IMG/VR virus record: IMGVR_UViG_3300042288_000581
Span: 21,677-85,676 of that record
DNA from: a virus
Length of the DNA stretch: 64,000 nt
Reading direction: 5' to 3' (one strand)
Shown one piece after another: positions 1-5,520 of the stretch. The notes below the pieces were generated by a model. The model did not search any database, was not told where the DNA came from, and was given only the letters and a program-made list of their open reading frames with translations. The position numbers were made by a program, and so were the translations under genes. How positions within the stretch are numbered: the stretch's first letter is position 1; each line of letters starts with the position of its first letter.

Positions 1-2
1 CT

Positions 3-266
3 TTCAATCAGTATTGTATTCAAAGATGGCAACAACGCAAACTTGATGCTGTAGAATACAAAGGTGGAAAGTGCGAACGTTGTGGGTATGATAAATACTC
101 AGAGGTTTTAGAGTTCCACCATCTCGACCCTACACAAAAAGAAGCAGCTTGGAATAAGATGCGTCTTTGGAGTTGGGAAAAGATAATGACAGAACTAGAC
201 AAATGTGCTATACTTTGTGCTAACTGTCATCGTGAAGTTCACGTAGAACTTAGGCAGGGCGATTAG
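3..266 (+). CDS. HNH endonuclease, 3' part (5' end outside window)
   Basis: The last 87 codons of an open frame that enters from the left edge. It shows a CxxC pair (CERC), then FHHLDP, then CANCHREVH, the cysteine/histidine pattern of small HNH nucleases. Such enzymes in phages are usually homing endonucleases that nick DNA near tRNA clusters, which fits its place at the start of a tRNA array. The stop codon TAG lies inside the tRNA-Val gene that follows, so the last three codons overlap the tRNA acceptor arm. The start and full length cannot be seen. Target site unknown. Confidence 0.75.
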   Translation, partial: FNQYCIQRWQQRKLDAVEYKGGKCERCGYDKYSEVLEFHHLDPTQKEAAWNKMRLWSWEKIMTELDKCAILCANCHREVHVELRQGD

Positions 267-328
267 CTCAGCGGTAGAGCTCTTGCCTTACAAGCAAGCT
301 GTCACTGGTTCGATTCCAGTATCGCCCA
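257..328 (+). tRNA. trnV: tRNA-Val (UAC)
   Basis: Acceptor GGGCGAT pairs with ATCGCCC; anticodon loop CTTACAA gives UAC; T-arm CTGG-TTCGATT-CCAG; discriminator A. Its 5' end overlaps the stop codon of the upstream HNH gene by 10 nt. Confidence 0.95.
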
Positions 329-336
329 TATAAACT

Positions 337-564
337 ATGAATACATATTATATTTCTTTAATACTAATCTGTGCCATGATTTATATCATATGGCAGGATC
401 CAAATGTTCCAGAGTATATTAATCTTAGATTAAAATTACTCCATATTAACTTCATTCGTTGGAACATGGCAAGGAATATGAAACGACAACTTGATAAGGA
501 ATCAAAGAAAATGCAAAAAGAAATGATGGAATGGTTAAAAGAAAATGGCAAAGATAAGATGTAA
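337..564 (+). CDS. small protein with N-terminal membrane segment
   Basis: 75 residues. Residues 4-20 are hydrophobic (ISLILICAMIYIIW), followed by a charged, lysine-rich amphipathic C-terminus. It looks like a small inner-membrane-anchored phage protein. It starts 9 nt after tRNA-Val without a clear Shine-Dalgarno, and its end overlaps the next gene by 20 nt, so the two are probably translated from one message. Function not recognised. Confidence 0.55.
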   Translation: MNTYYISLILICAMIYIIWQDPNVPEYINLRLKLLHINFIRWNMARNMKRQLDKESKKMQKEMMEWLKENGKDKM

Positions 565-802
565 CGCATGTGGCGTAGAGATAGAAGTATACCAAGCAAA
601 TAAAAGTAAAGCGTGTGGTTGTGATAATCATACGCTTTTGAGGCTAGATAGGAATGGTCTTCCTATCATTACAGGCAACGACCTTTCATTAGTAACTGCT
701 ATTGATGGGATCGGAAAACCGAAAGAAAAGAAGCTTGACATTCCTTTGGCATCAGGTTATACTAAAAGGATACCAAGGAAATTGGATTTTGAAATTCGTT
801 GA
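545..802 (+). CDS. small zinc-ribbon-like protein
   Basis: 85 residues. The N-terminus carries CNACG and later CGC, a Cys pattern of a small zinc ribbon or rubredoxin-like knuckle, followed by an unrecognised tail. I recall similar small proteins as conserved hypotheticals in cyanomyoviruses. It overlaps the upstream membrane peptide by 20 nt, so it is co-expressed with it. An early promoter lies inside its 3' third (735-763) and serves the genes downstream. Function unknown; metal binding is inferred from cysteines only. Confidence 0.65.
   Translation: MAKIRCNACGVEIEVYQANKSKACGCDNHTLLRLDRNGLPIITGNDLSLVTAIDGIGKPKEKKLDIPLASGYTKRIPRKLDFEIR
735..763 (+). promoter_or_regulatory. sigma70-type (early) promoter
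   Basis: TTGACA, a 17-nt spacer, then TATACT. It lies within the end of the upstream gene, about 85 nt ahead of the paralogous pair at 847 and 1154. A perfect -35 with a near-consensus -10 at ideal spacing makes chance less likely. Confidence 0.6.
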
Positions 803-806
803 TTGG

Positions 807-814
807 TATAAATA
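807..814 (+). promoter_or_regulatory. T4-type late promoter TATAAATA
   Basis: Perfect TATAAATA octamer in the 44-nt gap before the gene at 847. Together with the early promoter at 735 the pair of genes may be expressed both early and late. Confidence 0.6.
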
Positions 815-846
815 GGATAGAATAAACGTATTGTTTAAATAAAAAT

Positions 847-1137
847 ATGGCTTATCTAATTAGAGTAGGAGAAAACCCAACTTACTGGTCTGGCAATCCA
901 GAAGCTGTTTTTGTAAATCAAGCTGCGGAAGCAAAAGAGTACGCTACCAAGAAAGAAGCAGAAAAAGAACTCAAGGAAATTGCTGAGTCTCATGGATATT
1001 CGACTCTTAATGCGGTAAAGTCTGAGGATGCTCTCTCGGTAGAACTTCCTGTAGTAGAAACAGAAGAAGTATCTGAAGAAACTGTGGTAGAAGAATCACC
1101 ACTATCAGTAGAAGATCTAAGAAAACTAGCTTCTTGA
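847..1137 (+). CDS. small acidic protein, paralogue of the next gene
   Basis: 96 residues. The N-terminus (YLIRVGENPTYWSGN) matches the start of the following gene (YIVRVVGYNGYWTGN), and both continue with an AKEYA/AQQFD-type segment, so they look like an ancient tandem duplication. The C-terminal third is rich in Glu and Val. No family recognised. Preceded by both an early (735) and a late (807) promoter. Confidence 0.65.
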   Translation: MAYLIRVGENPTYWSGNPEAVFVNQAAEAKEYATKKEAEKELKEIAESHGYSTLNAVKSEDALSVELPVVETEEVSEETVVEESPLSVEDLRKLAS

Positions 1138-1153
1138 TTTGGAGGAATTTATT

Positions 1154-1501
1154 ATGACATATATTGTTCGTGTTGTTGGTTATAATGGATACTGGACTGG
1201 TAATACCGAACCAGGAAAATTGTGGTCAACTAATATCGAAGAAGCTCAACAATTTGACAACAAAGAAGATCCACAAAAAATTGTTGACAGTGGAAACAAC
1301 ATGGAAGTGGTAGAATATTCTTCTGCCCTTCCAGATGTTGTTGAATTGAAATCTGCTCCTGATTGGGATGCGATTGATAAAGCAGCAAAAGAAATTGAAG
1401 AAAGAAAATTAAAACAAGAATTTGTTGATCTCTCTCCATCCGAGTTTGTTCAAGACTTCGATGAATCAATTGACCAAGTTGATGTTGAAGTGATTGAGTG
1501 A
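1154..1501 (+). CDS. small acidic protein, paralogue of the previous gene
   Basis: 115 residues from the ATG at 1154, chosen because GGAGGA lies 8 nt upstream; a TTG at 1139 is in frame but lacks a ribosome site. It has the same YIVRV...GYWTGN opening as its neighbour, then diverges into a Glu/Lys-rich, acidic C-terminus. It ends two bases before tRNA-Ser(GCU). Function unknown. Confidence 0.65.
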   Translation: MTYIVRVVGYNGYWTGNTEPGKLWSTNIEEAQQFDNKEDPQKIVDSGNNMEVVEYSSALPDVVELKSAPDWDAIDKAAKEIEERKLKQEFVDLSPSEFVQDFDESIDQVDVEVIE

Positions 1502-1503
1502 TT

Positions 1504-1592
1504 GGAAGTGTGGCTGAGAGGTCTAAAGCAGCGGTTTGCTAAACCGCCGATGTCTTTATGGGCATCCGTTGGTTCGAATCCAACCACTTCCG
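1504..1592 (+). tRNA. trnS: tRNA-Ser (GCU)
   Basis: Class II tRNA with long variable arm. Acceptor GGAAGTG pairs with CACTTCC; anticodon loop TTGCTAA gives GCU; discriminator G as expected for Ser. Its 3' end (T-arm through CTTCCGTTGC) is nearly repeated at the second tRNA-Ser, so the two tRNAs bracket the porin gene with direct repeats. Confidence 0.95.
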
Positions 1593-1625
1593 TTGCCCAT
1601 TACGGGCATGACATGTCGTTTAAAC
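1593..1625 (+). repeat. three consecutive small palindromes
   Basis: Between tRNA-Ser and the porin start: TGCCC-attac-GGGCA (1594-1608), GACATGTC (1610-1617) and GTTTAAAC (1618-1625). They may shape the 5' leader of the porin message or be processing signals. Role unknown. Confidence 0.45.
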
Positions 1626-1636
1626 ATTAAGAAACT

Positions 1637-2515
1637 ATGATGATTCGTTCATTTATTGCTGCTGGTGTTGCTGCTGCTTCTATTGCTGCTCCTGCCATGG
1701 CACAAGTTACCAGTGTGACTCAACTGAAAGATGTCCAACCTACTGACTGGTCTTATCAAGCTATCTCTAACCTGATCTCTCGTTACGGTTGTGTCGCTGG
1801 TTATCCTAACGGCACTTTCAAGCCTGGTGAACCTGCTTCTCGTGCTGAGCTCGCCGCTCTCACTAACGCTTGCCTTGACCGTATCAGCGAGTATCAGAGC
1901 GCCGCTGACGCTGCTCTGGCTGCTGCTCTACGCGCTCAGTTTGCTAAGGAGATTGCTGCTACCAACACCCGCGTGAGCGCCCTTGAGGTCGCTGCTGCTC
2001 GCAAGGCACAGGGCGTTGGCAACTACGTTGGTCTCGGTGTGCTGCTGAATCAGCAAGGCGTTGCTGGTGCTGGTCAGACCGCTCAGAAGACTGTGGGTGG
2101 TGCTACCCTCCAGGCTCGCTATGCTGTGAAAAACTTCAGCAACCAGAATGCTGTGTCTATTCGTCCTTATCTGAATGCCGTTGCTGGTCCCTCTGGCAAC
2201 ATTGGCACTGCTGGTGGTGCTCTCGTCTCTTATGACTGGTCTATCGCTCGCAAGGCAGGTGTAAGCGCCGCTAACATCTATGCTGCTGCTGGTTATCAAG
2301 TGCCTTTTGTTAACAACTCTGATGCTAACTTCCAATCGGCAGTTGGTAATCGTGGACAAGCTGTGCTTGCTATTGGTCTTGAAGGTCGTATCACCAACTC
2401 CCTCGTTGGTTTTGCTGATCTGAAATTCCCTACCACCAACGCTGCTAACAGCTACGGTGCTACCAACGGCACCTACTCGCCTGTGTTTACCACGGGTCTC
2501 GGCATCAAATTCTGA
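1637..2515 (+). CDS. miniature SLH-domain outer-membrane porin-like protein
   Basis: 292 residues. A signal peptide is evident (basic start, Ala-rich core, cut near AMA-Q at about residue 23). Residues 28-80 form an S-layer-homology domain (DVQPTDWSYQAISNLISRYGCVAGYPNG, then FKPGEPASRAELAA). Residues 82-118 are an Ala-rich coiled coil, and the rest is beta-barrel-like, ending in Phe as outer-membrane barrels do. Cyanobacterial SomA/OprB porins have the same order, but with a much longer barrel. It probably sits in the host outer membrane, with the SLH domain bound to peptidoglycan. Codons are GC-rich and favour C endings, unlike most neighbours but like gp32, which suggests high expression. 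It lies between two tRNA-Ser genes. Confidence 0.85.
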   Translation: MMIRSFIAAGVAAASIAAPAMAQVTSVTQLKDVQPTDWSYQAISNLISRYGCVAGYPNGTFKPGEPASRAELAALTNACLDRISEYQSAADAALAAALRAQFAKEIAATNTRVSALEVAAARKAQGVGNYVGLGVLLNQQGVAGAGQTAQKTVGGATLQARYAVKNFSNQNAVSIRPYLNAVAGPSGNIGTAGGALVSYDWSIARKAGVSAANIYAAAGYQVPFVNNSDANFQSAVGNRGQAVLAIGLEGRITNSLVGFADLKFPTTNAANSYGATNGTYSPVFTTGLGIKF

Positions 2516-2520
2516 TGACC

Positions 2521-2570
2521 GTGGGGGGTTGACAGACCCCCCAGACCTCCTATATAATATGGAGGTCAAC
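2521..2570 (+). promoter_or_regulatory. strong early promoter with -35 box in a hairpin loop
   Basis: TTGACA at 2529-2534, 18-nt spacer, TATAAT at 2553-2558. A 7-bp GC hairpin (GGGGGGT / ACCCCCC, 2523-2541) has the -35 in its loop and arm. GACCTCC (2544-2550) and GGAGGTC (2561-2567) flank the -10. It lies just behind the porin stop codon and would drive tRNA-Ser(UGA) and what follows. The hairpin may also end porin transcription. Confidence 0.8.
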
Positions 2571-2574
2571 AAAT

Positions 2575-2659
2575 GGAAGTGTGTCCGAGTGGTTGAAGGA
2601 ACTTGTCTTGAAAACAAGCATGGTGAAAGCCATCGTGGGTTCGAATCCTACCACTTCCG
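2575..2659 (+). tRNA. trnS: tRNA-Ser (UGA)
   Basis: Class II. Acceptor GGAAGTG/CACTTCC, identical to the other tRNA-Ser; anticodon loop CTTGAAA gives UGA; discriminator G. The first copy of the 97-nt repeat element begins at its last base. Confidence 0.95.
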
Positions 2660-2755
2660 TTGCTACTTGCGCTGGAGCTGATAATCCAGAATGCCGTAGC
2701 AAGATAGAGGGTAAGCCTCTGTTATATCCTTGAGGTATATTACGCTTACTCCATC
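2659..2755 (+). ncRNA. structured repeat element, copy 1 (candidate ncRNA)
   Basis: 97 nt, 94 identical to copy 2 at 6263-6359, and flush with the 3' end of a tRNA in both places. Foldable stems: TTGCTAC/GTAGCAA enclosing CTGGA/TCCAG; GGGTAAGC with GCTTACTC (8 bp, one G-U), enclosing a TTGA-capped hairpin. Two of the three differences between copies form one pair (U-A here, C-G there) and the third turns an A-U into a G-U, so all keep pairing. Starts of short frames are not shared with coding character. Function unknown. Confidence 0.7.
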
Positions 2756-2757
2756 AA

Positions 2758-2831
2758 CGGTGTGTAGCGCAGCTTGGTAGCGCAACTGCTTTGGGAGCAG
2801 AAGGTCGCAGGTTCAAATCCTGCCACGCCGA
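2758..2831 (+). tRNA. trnP: tRNA-Pro (UGG)
   Basis: Acceptor CGGTGTG pairs with CACGCCG (one G-U); anticodon loop TTTGGGA gives UGG; T-arm CGCAGG-TTCAAAT-CCTG. It starts two bases after the repeat element. Confidence 0.92.
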
Positions 2832-2852
2832 TTCTTCTTTTAGGAGACATTA

Positions 2853-3125
2853 ATGATTTCGCAACTGGTTATTTACACAAGAGATAACTGTGAATATTGT
2901 CGTAAGCTCAAGGTCATCCTTGATAGTTTTACTGTCAAATACACGCAGTATAAACTGGATGTTGACTTCAATAGGGAAGCATTCTATAATAAGTTTGGTG
3001 AAGGTGCTACTTTTCCTCGTGTGACTCTTGATGGTCATCTGATGGGAGGATGTAATGAAACCATCGAATATTTAACTAGTATCGGTTGCCTACAAGAAGA
3101 AAAAGACATGGAGTGTATGGTATGA
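2853..3125 (+). CDS. grx: glutaredoxin
   Basis: 90 residues, normal length for a glutaredoxin. It has a CEYC redox motif at 14-17, a cis-proline in TFPRV near residue 53 and a GG turn (LMGGCNET) that binds glutathione in the family. It should reduce disulfides with glutathione in the host cytosol; T4-like phages use such proteins to feed ribonucleotide reductase. The start has TAGGAGA 7 nt upstream. It ends inside the next gene by 4 nt (ATGA-type overlap). A second, different glutaredoxin is at 18300. Confidence 0.9.
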   Translation: MISQLVIYTRDNCEYCRKLKVILDSFTVKYTQYKLDVDFNREAFYNKFGEGATFPRVTLDGHLMGGCNETIEYLTSIGCLQEEKDMECMV

Positions 3126-3295
3126 AAACGATTACAGAAGAAACTTTTTGCCACGACTTTGATGAGATTATGGATGCTGTGATGCTCAATAAAGAAAGTT
3201 TTATTATTACGACTGCTAATGGTTCTGATGTTATGCTTCTTCCATATTCATACTATGAGCGAATACAAGGGGAATTAACTCAGTTGGTAGAGTAG
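3122..3295 (+). CDS. orphan Phd/YefM-like antitoxin-fold protein
   Basis: 57 residues from the ATG at 3122. The pattern MKTITEE...FDEIMDAV...ESFIITTANGSDVMLLPYSYYERI fits the N-terminal DNA-binding fold of Phd/YefM antitoxins (swapped start strand, helix, then a hairpin ending in LLPY..YE). No toxin gene of the Doc or YoeB type is adjacent: the glutaredoxin is upstream and tRNA-Ala downstream. The last 9 codons, including the stop, lie within tRNA-Ala. It may act as a DNA-binding regulator or neutralise a host toxin; both are inference. Confidence 0.65.
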   Translation: MKTITEETFCHDFDEIMDAVMLNKESFIITTANGSDVMLLPYSYYERIQGELTQLVE

Positions 3296-3341
3296 CGCCT
3301 TTGCAAGGCGAATGTCAGCGGTTCGAGTCCGCTATTCTCCA
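3269..3341 (+). tRNA. trnA: tRNA-Ala (UGC)
   Basis: Acceptor GGGGAAT pairs with ATTCTCC; anticodon loop TTTGCAA gives UGC; discriminator A. The antitoxin-like gene runs 27 nt into it and uses a D-arm TAG as stop. Confidence 0.95.
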
Positions 3342-3348
3342 TATTTAC

Positions 3349-3441
3349 GGGGGTGTAGCTCAATTGGCAGAGCGGAAAGCTTATACCTTTCGTATACGGC
3401 AGATTACCGTGCGGTTGGGGGTTCGAGTCCCTCCGCCCCTA
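3349..3441 (+). tRNA. atypical tRNA with long variable region, possible tRNA-Ile (UAU)
   Basis: 93 nt. Normal acceptor (GGGGGTG/CGCCCCT), D-arm (GCTC/GAGC) and T-arm (GGGGG-TTCGAGT-CCCTC). A perfect anticodon stem GAAAG/CTTTC holds loop CTTATAC, giving UAU. About 25 nt then separate the anticodon arm from the T-arm, with an ACGG/CCGT hairpin, although Ile tRNAs should have a short variable loop. TATAC/GTATA offers a competing fold around the anticodon. Either a genuinely odd tRNA or one with an insertion. Confidence 0.6.
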
Positions 3442-3465
3442 TATAAACAAACACATGAGGTTATT

Positions 3466-3669
3466 ATGGGTTACGAAACACTTACTGAATTTGAGCGAGC
3501 CCTTGCTAGATTCGGTGACAAAGTAGAACTTATCGTTGGTTTAGAAGTTGGTGGTAAAATGAATGCTGATGAAGCATACAAAGAGATTAAAGACATGATG
3601 AAGGAACTAAAAAAACTTCGCAAGCAGCATATCAAATCTGGTAAAGACCTCGACAATTTTGAACTATGA
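3466..3669 (+). CDS. small helical protein, unknown function
   Basis: 67 residues from the ATG at 3466, which has GAGGT 5 nt upstream. Mostly alpha-helical, with a Lys-rich C-terminal half (MMKELKKLRKQHIKSGKDL) that may bind nucleic acid. It overlaps the start of the next gene by 4 nt, so the two are translationally coupled. No family recognised. Confidence 0.65.
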   Translation: MGYETLTEFERALARFGDKVELIVGLEVGGKMNADEAYKEIKDMMKELKKLRKQHIKSGKDLDNFEL

Positions 3670-4253
3670 TTTCACAAGGATTAGTTGAAACTGAACACGA
3701 AGACCCTGGATTTGAGATTACTCATCTATCATTCAGGAGACGGGAATCTTCTCACCTCTATGGTGGTCCCGTACATTACTACATTGGCAATATTGTATTC
3801 CGTTTGACTAACGAGGATGCCAAAGGTCGCATGGAATATATCATGGCAAAGAATGAGCGAGTTCGTGTAGCACCAGATGAAGAGTTACATGAAAAGTATT
3901 ATGATGGTCTTCATTTCAAGTTTGATACAGAAGAAAGGGAAGAAGATGCTGTGAAAGATGAAGATGGACAAAAGTTTTATCCATTAGAAATCATCAACAA
4001 ACATGGCATCAAAGATGAAGATGTATTCATTTGGGGATACCGTCGTAACATGGATCCACTTCACGATTTCATTCAATACAATGAGAAGTTTGATTGTTAC
4101 CGAATGCACGAATACTTCCAAGACACCCCAGTAGTTCGTGGTATAATCCAGTATCTACAAGACATGAAAGATGGTAAACCCAATCCGAGTCGTACAGTCT
4201 ATCACGAACAGTTCCTCGCAACGCTCACAAATCTCTGTTGGTGGTGGGACTAG
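3666..4253 (+). CDS. conserved hypothetical protein
   Basis: 195 residues, acidic, no signal peptide or membrane segment. I do not recognise a catalytic motif. It begins with an ATGA overlap with the preceding gene and probably forms an operon with the small genes up to 5178. The 3' end (from 4171) overlaps a different frame that encodes a zinc-finger-like protein; a run of TGG repeats just before the stop lies where the frames meet. Confidence 0.6.
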   Translation: MISQGLVETEHEDPGFEITHLSFRRRESSHLYGGPVHYYIGNIVFRLTNEDAKGRMEYIMAKNERVRVAPDEELHEKYYDGLHFKFDTEEREEDAVKDEDGQKFYPLEIINKHGIKDEDVFIWGYRRNMDPLHDFIQYNEKFDCYRMHEYFQDTPVVRGIIQYLQDMKDGKPNPSRTVYHEQFLATLTNLCWWWD

Positions 4254-4386
4254 AATCTGTTCCAAGTGCCACACCGAGCAACCCCTTGACAAGGACCACT
4301 ACCAAGTGGTAAAATACTTTCGCACAGGATTCTCCTACTACTGTAATGAGTGTAACAAACCCAAACCGCGTGAAGACCATTCTTGA
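4171..4386 (+). CDS. small double-CxxC zinc-finger-like protein
   Basis: 71 residues as drawn. The meaningful part is ICSKC...YYCNECN, two CxxC knuckles about 25 residues apart, a pattern common in small phage zinc-ribbon proteins and some HNH relatives. No HNH histidines are visible. The only in-frame ATG (4171) overlaps the upstream gene by 83 nt, and homology-like sequence begins only near codon 27. So the start is uncertain and a +1 frame fusion with the upstream gene is possible. Confidence 0.5.
   Translation: MVNPIRVVQSITNSSSQRSQISVGGGTRICSKCHTEQPLDKDHYQVVKYFRTGFSYYCNECNKPKPREDHS
4286..4315 (+). promoter_or_regulatory. possible early promoter
   Basis: TTGACA, 18-nt spacer, TAAAAT, with a CCACT/AGTGG hairpin in the spacer. 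It lies within the zinc-finger gene, 30 nt before the next start codon. Moderate support only. Confidence 0.4.
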
Positions 4387-4615
4387 TCGTTTCCCTTATC
4401 GCTACGTTCAAGCAGGCATCCTGGAGATTAACGGCAAACCAGATTATCGAATTCAGAAGATGTGTTCGTTTACTGGTCGTTACCGTGACATGTATCTCTG
4501 TGATAACGAAATGCAGTTTATGACAGCGATTGAGGATTTTGAGTATACTAAGTGGCTTGACCCAGATACAGTTCCATGCTATATTAAAGGAGATGACGAT
4601 GATGAAGATGAATGA
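4346..4615 (+). CDS. small protein with acidic tail, unknown function
   Basis: 89 residues. A basic/aromatic N-terminal half (RFPYRYVQAGI...GRYRDMYLC) is followed by an extremely acidic C-terminus ending in DDDDEDE. Its end overlaps the next gene, whose ribosome site lies inside it. No known family. Confidence 0.55.
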   Translation: MSVTNPNRVKTILDRFPYRYVQAGILEINGKPDYRIQKMCSFTGRYRDMYLCDNEMQFMTAIEDFEYTKWLDPDTVPCYIKGDDDDEDE

Positions 4616-4973
4616 CTCAGTAAAGTATCAACTTGAGCGAGCAGAAGATGCTCTACGCACAGCACTTAAGTTTGCTGATAAAGAAAGTGTTTATGTAATC
4701 TCTGCGATTTCTAAAGCATTGATTGAAATTGACAATACGATGTTTGCTGAGCGCATTGAAGCAGCTGCTAAAGAAAGGGGCGGTTCCGCAGTGGAAGGTT
4801 TGATTTCTATTGACAAAACCAAAAGAGAAGATGGCAAAGTACAATATGATTTTAAGTATGCCAGCACTCCTGTAAAGTTTAATGAGCATATGAATGTATT
4901 TGCTCCTTATACATATTATACAGAGTCACGGACGGACTATAACAGTACTGGTGGAGTCAATGTTACCCTTTGA
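4599..4973 (+). CDS. conserved hypothetical protein
   Basis: 124 residues from the ATG at 4599, chosen from several in-frame ATGs because AAGGAG (4587-4592) then sits 6 nt away. The first 60 residues form helices (YQLERAEDALRTALKFADKESVYVISAISKALIEI). The rest is beta-rich with many Tyr. No recognised domain. It overlaps genes on both sides within the small-gene operon. Confidence 0.55.
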   Translation: MMKMNDSVKYQLERAEDALRTALKFADKESVYVISAISKALIEIDNTMFAERIEAAAKERGGSAVEGLISIDKTKREDGKVQYDFKYASTPVKFNEHMNVFAPYTYYTESRTDYNSTGGVNVTL

Positions 4974-5178
4974 ATGCTTAGGTATGAATCCTGTTAAGAT
5001 GAGAATTGTTGAAAAACTTGACAACGATGATGAAGTTATTACTTACTTCGATGTTTTGGAAGTGGAAGACAAATATTATTATGTCTATAATGAAGTAAAC
5101 CACGGACCTTTCGACGATTTTGAAAAAGCAGTAGAAGCTGCATACGAGGATTTGATTCCTCAACCTGTCTCGGAATGA
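4960..5178 (+). CDS. small acidic protein, unknown function
   Basis: 72 residues from the ATG at 4960 (GGAG just upstream; an alternative start is ATG 4984). The pattern DVLEVEDKYYYVYNEVNHGPFDDFEKAVEAAYEDL suggests a small alpha/beta domain. Last gene of the 3466-5178 operon. Family not recognised. Confidence 0.55.
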   Translation: MLPFECLGMNPVKMRIVEKLDNDDEVITYFDVLEVEDKYYYVYNEVNHGPFDDFEKAVEAAYEDLIPQPVSE

Positions 5179-5320
5179 CACTAAACTTGCCCTGGTCGGG
5201 TGAAGTCCCCCTTCATGAGTTTCCAGTTTCTCTCAAAAACTGGTGGTGCGGATGGGGTTACTCCCGCCCAGTTTCCTGCCTCTGGTCAAAGGGCAGGTGG
5301 CGAGCCGAGCAACGGGGGGA
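5179..5320 (+). other. GC-rich structured spacer without a gene
   Basis: No convincing frame. Hairpins: CCAGTTT/AAACTGG (5223-5243) and CCTGCC/GGCAGG (5275-5297), plus a GC-rich stretch around GCGG and CCGC. It ends at the hairpin-promoter before tRNA-fMet. It might be a 3' UTR, a terminator region or a small RNA. Confidence 0.4.
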
Positions 5321-5360
5321 TTGACAACCCCCACTTCCCTCATATATAATATGGGGGTCA
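5313..5360 (+). promoter_or_regulatory. early promoter with -35 box in a hairpin loop
   Basis: TTGACA at 5321-5326, 18-nt spacer, TATAAT at 5345-5350. GGGGG and CCCCC flank the -35. The bases after the -10 (ATGGGGGTCAAC) match those after the promoter at 2529. It drives tRNA-fMet and tRNA-Leu. Confidence 0.8.
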
Positions 5361-5361
5361 A

Positions 5362-5438
5362 CGCGGGATGGAACAGTCTGGTAGTTCAGCGGTCTCATAA
5401 GCCGCAGGTCGTGGGTTCAAATCCCACTCCCGCCCCCA
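5362..5438 (+). tRNA. trnfM: initiator tRNA-fMet (CAU)
   Basis: The acceptor CGCGGGA/TCCCGCC leaves a C-C mismatch at position 1-72, the bacterial initiator hallmark. The D-stem has A11-U24 (GAAC/GTTC). The anticodon loop is CTCATAA, with two G-C pairs at 29-41 and 30-40. CCA appears encoded at 5436-5438. These features separate it from the elongator Met gene at 7359. Confidence 0.85.
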
Positions 5439-5439
5439 C

Positions 5440-5520
5440 GTCGCTGTGGCGGAATTGGTAGACGCGCTGGGTTTAGGTTCCAGTGTTTTTAACGTGAAGG
5501 TTCAAGTCCTTTCAGCGACA
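5440..5520 (+). tRNA. trnL: tRNA-Leu (UAG)
   Basis: Class II. Acceptor GTCGCTG/CAGCGAC; anticodon loop TTTAGGT gives UAG; discriminator A. It starts one base after the encoded CCA of tRNA-fMet. Confidence 0.93.

Noticed and set aside
1928-2617. 229-codon frame antisense to the porin
   Set aside because: A mirror of a GC-rich, low-stop coding strand; no ribosome site and no domain.
5243-5461. 72-codon frame across the promoter and tRNA-fMet
   Set aside because: It runs through a clear promoter and a tRNA and has no protein features.
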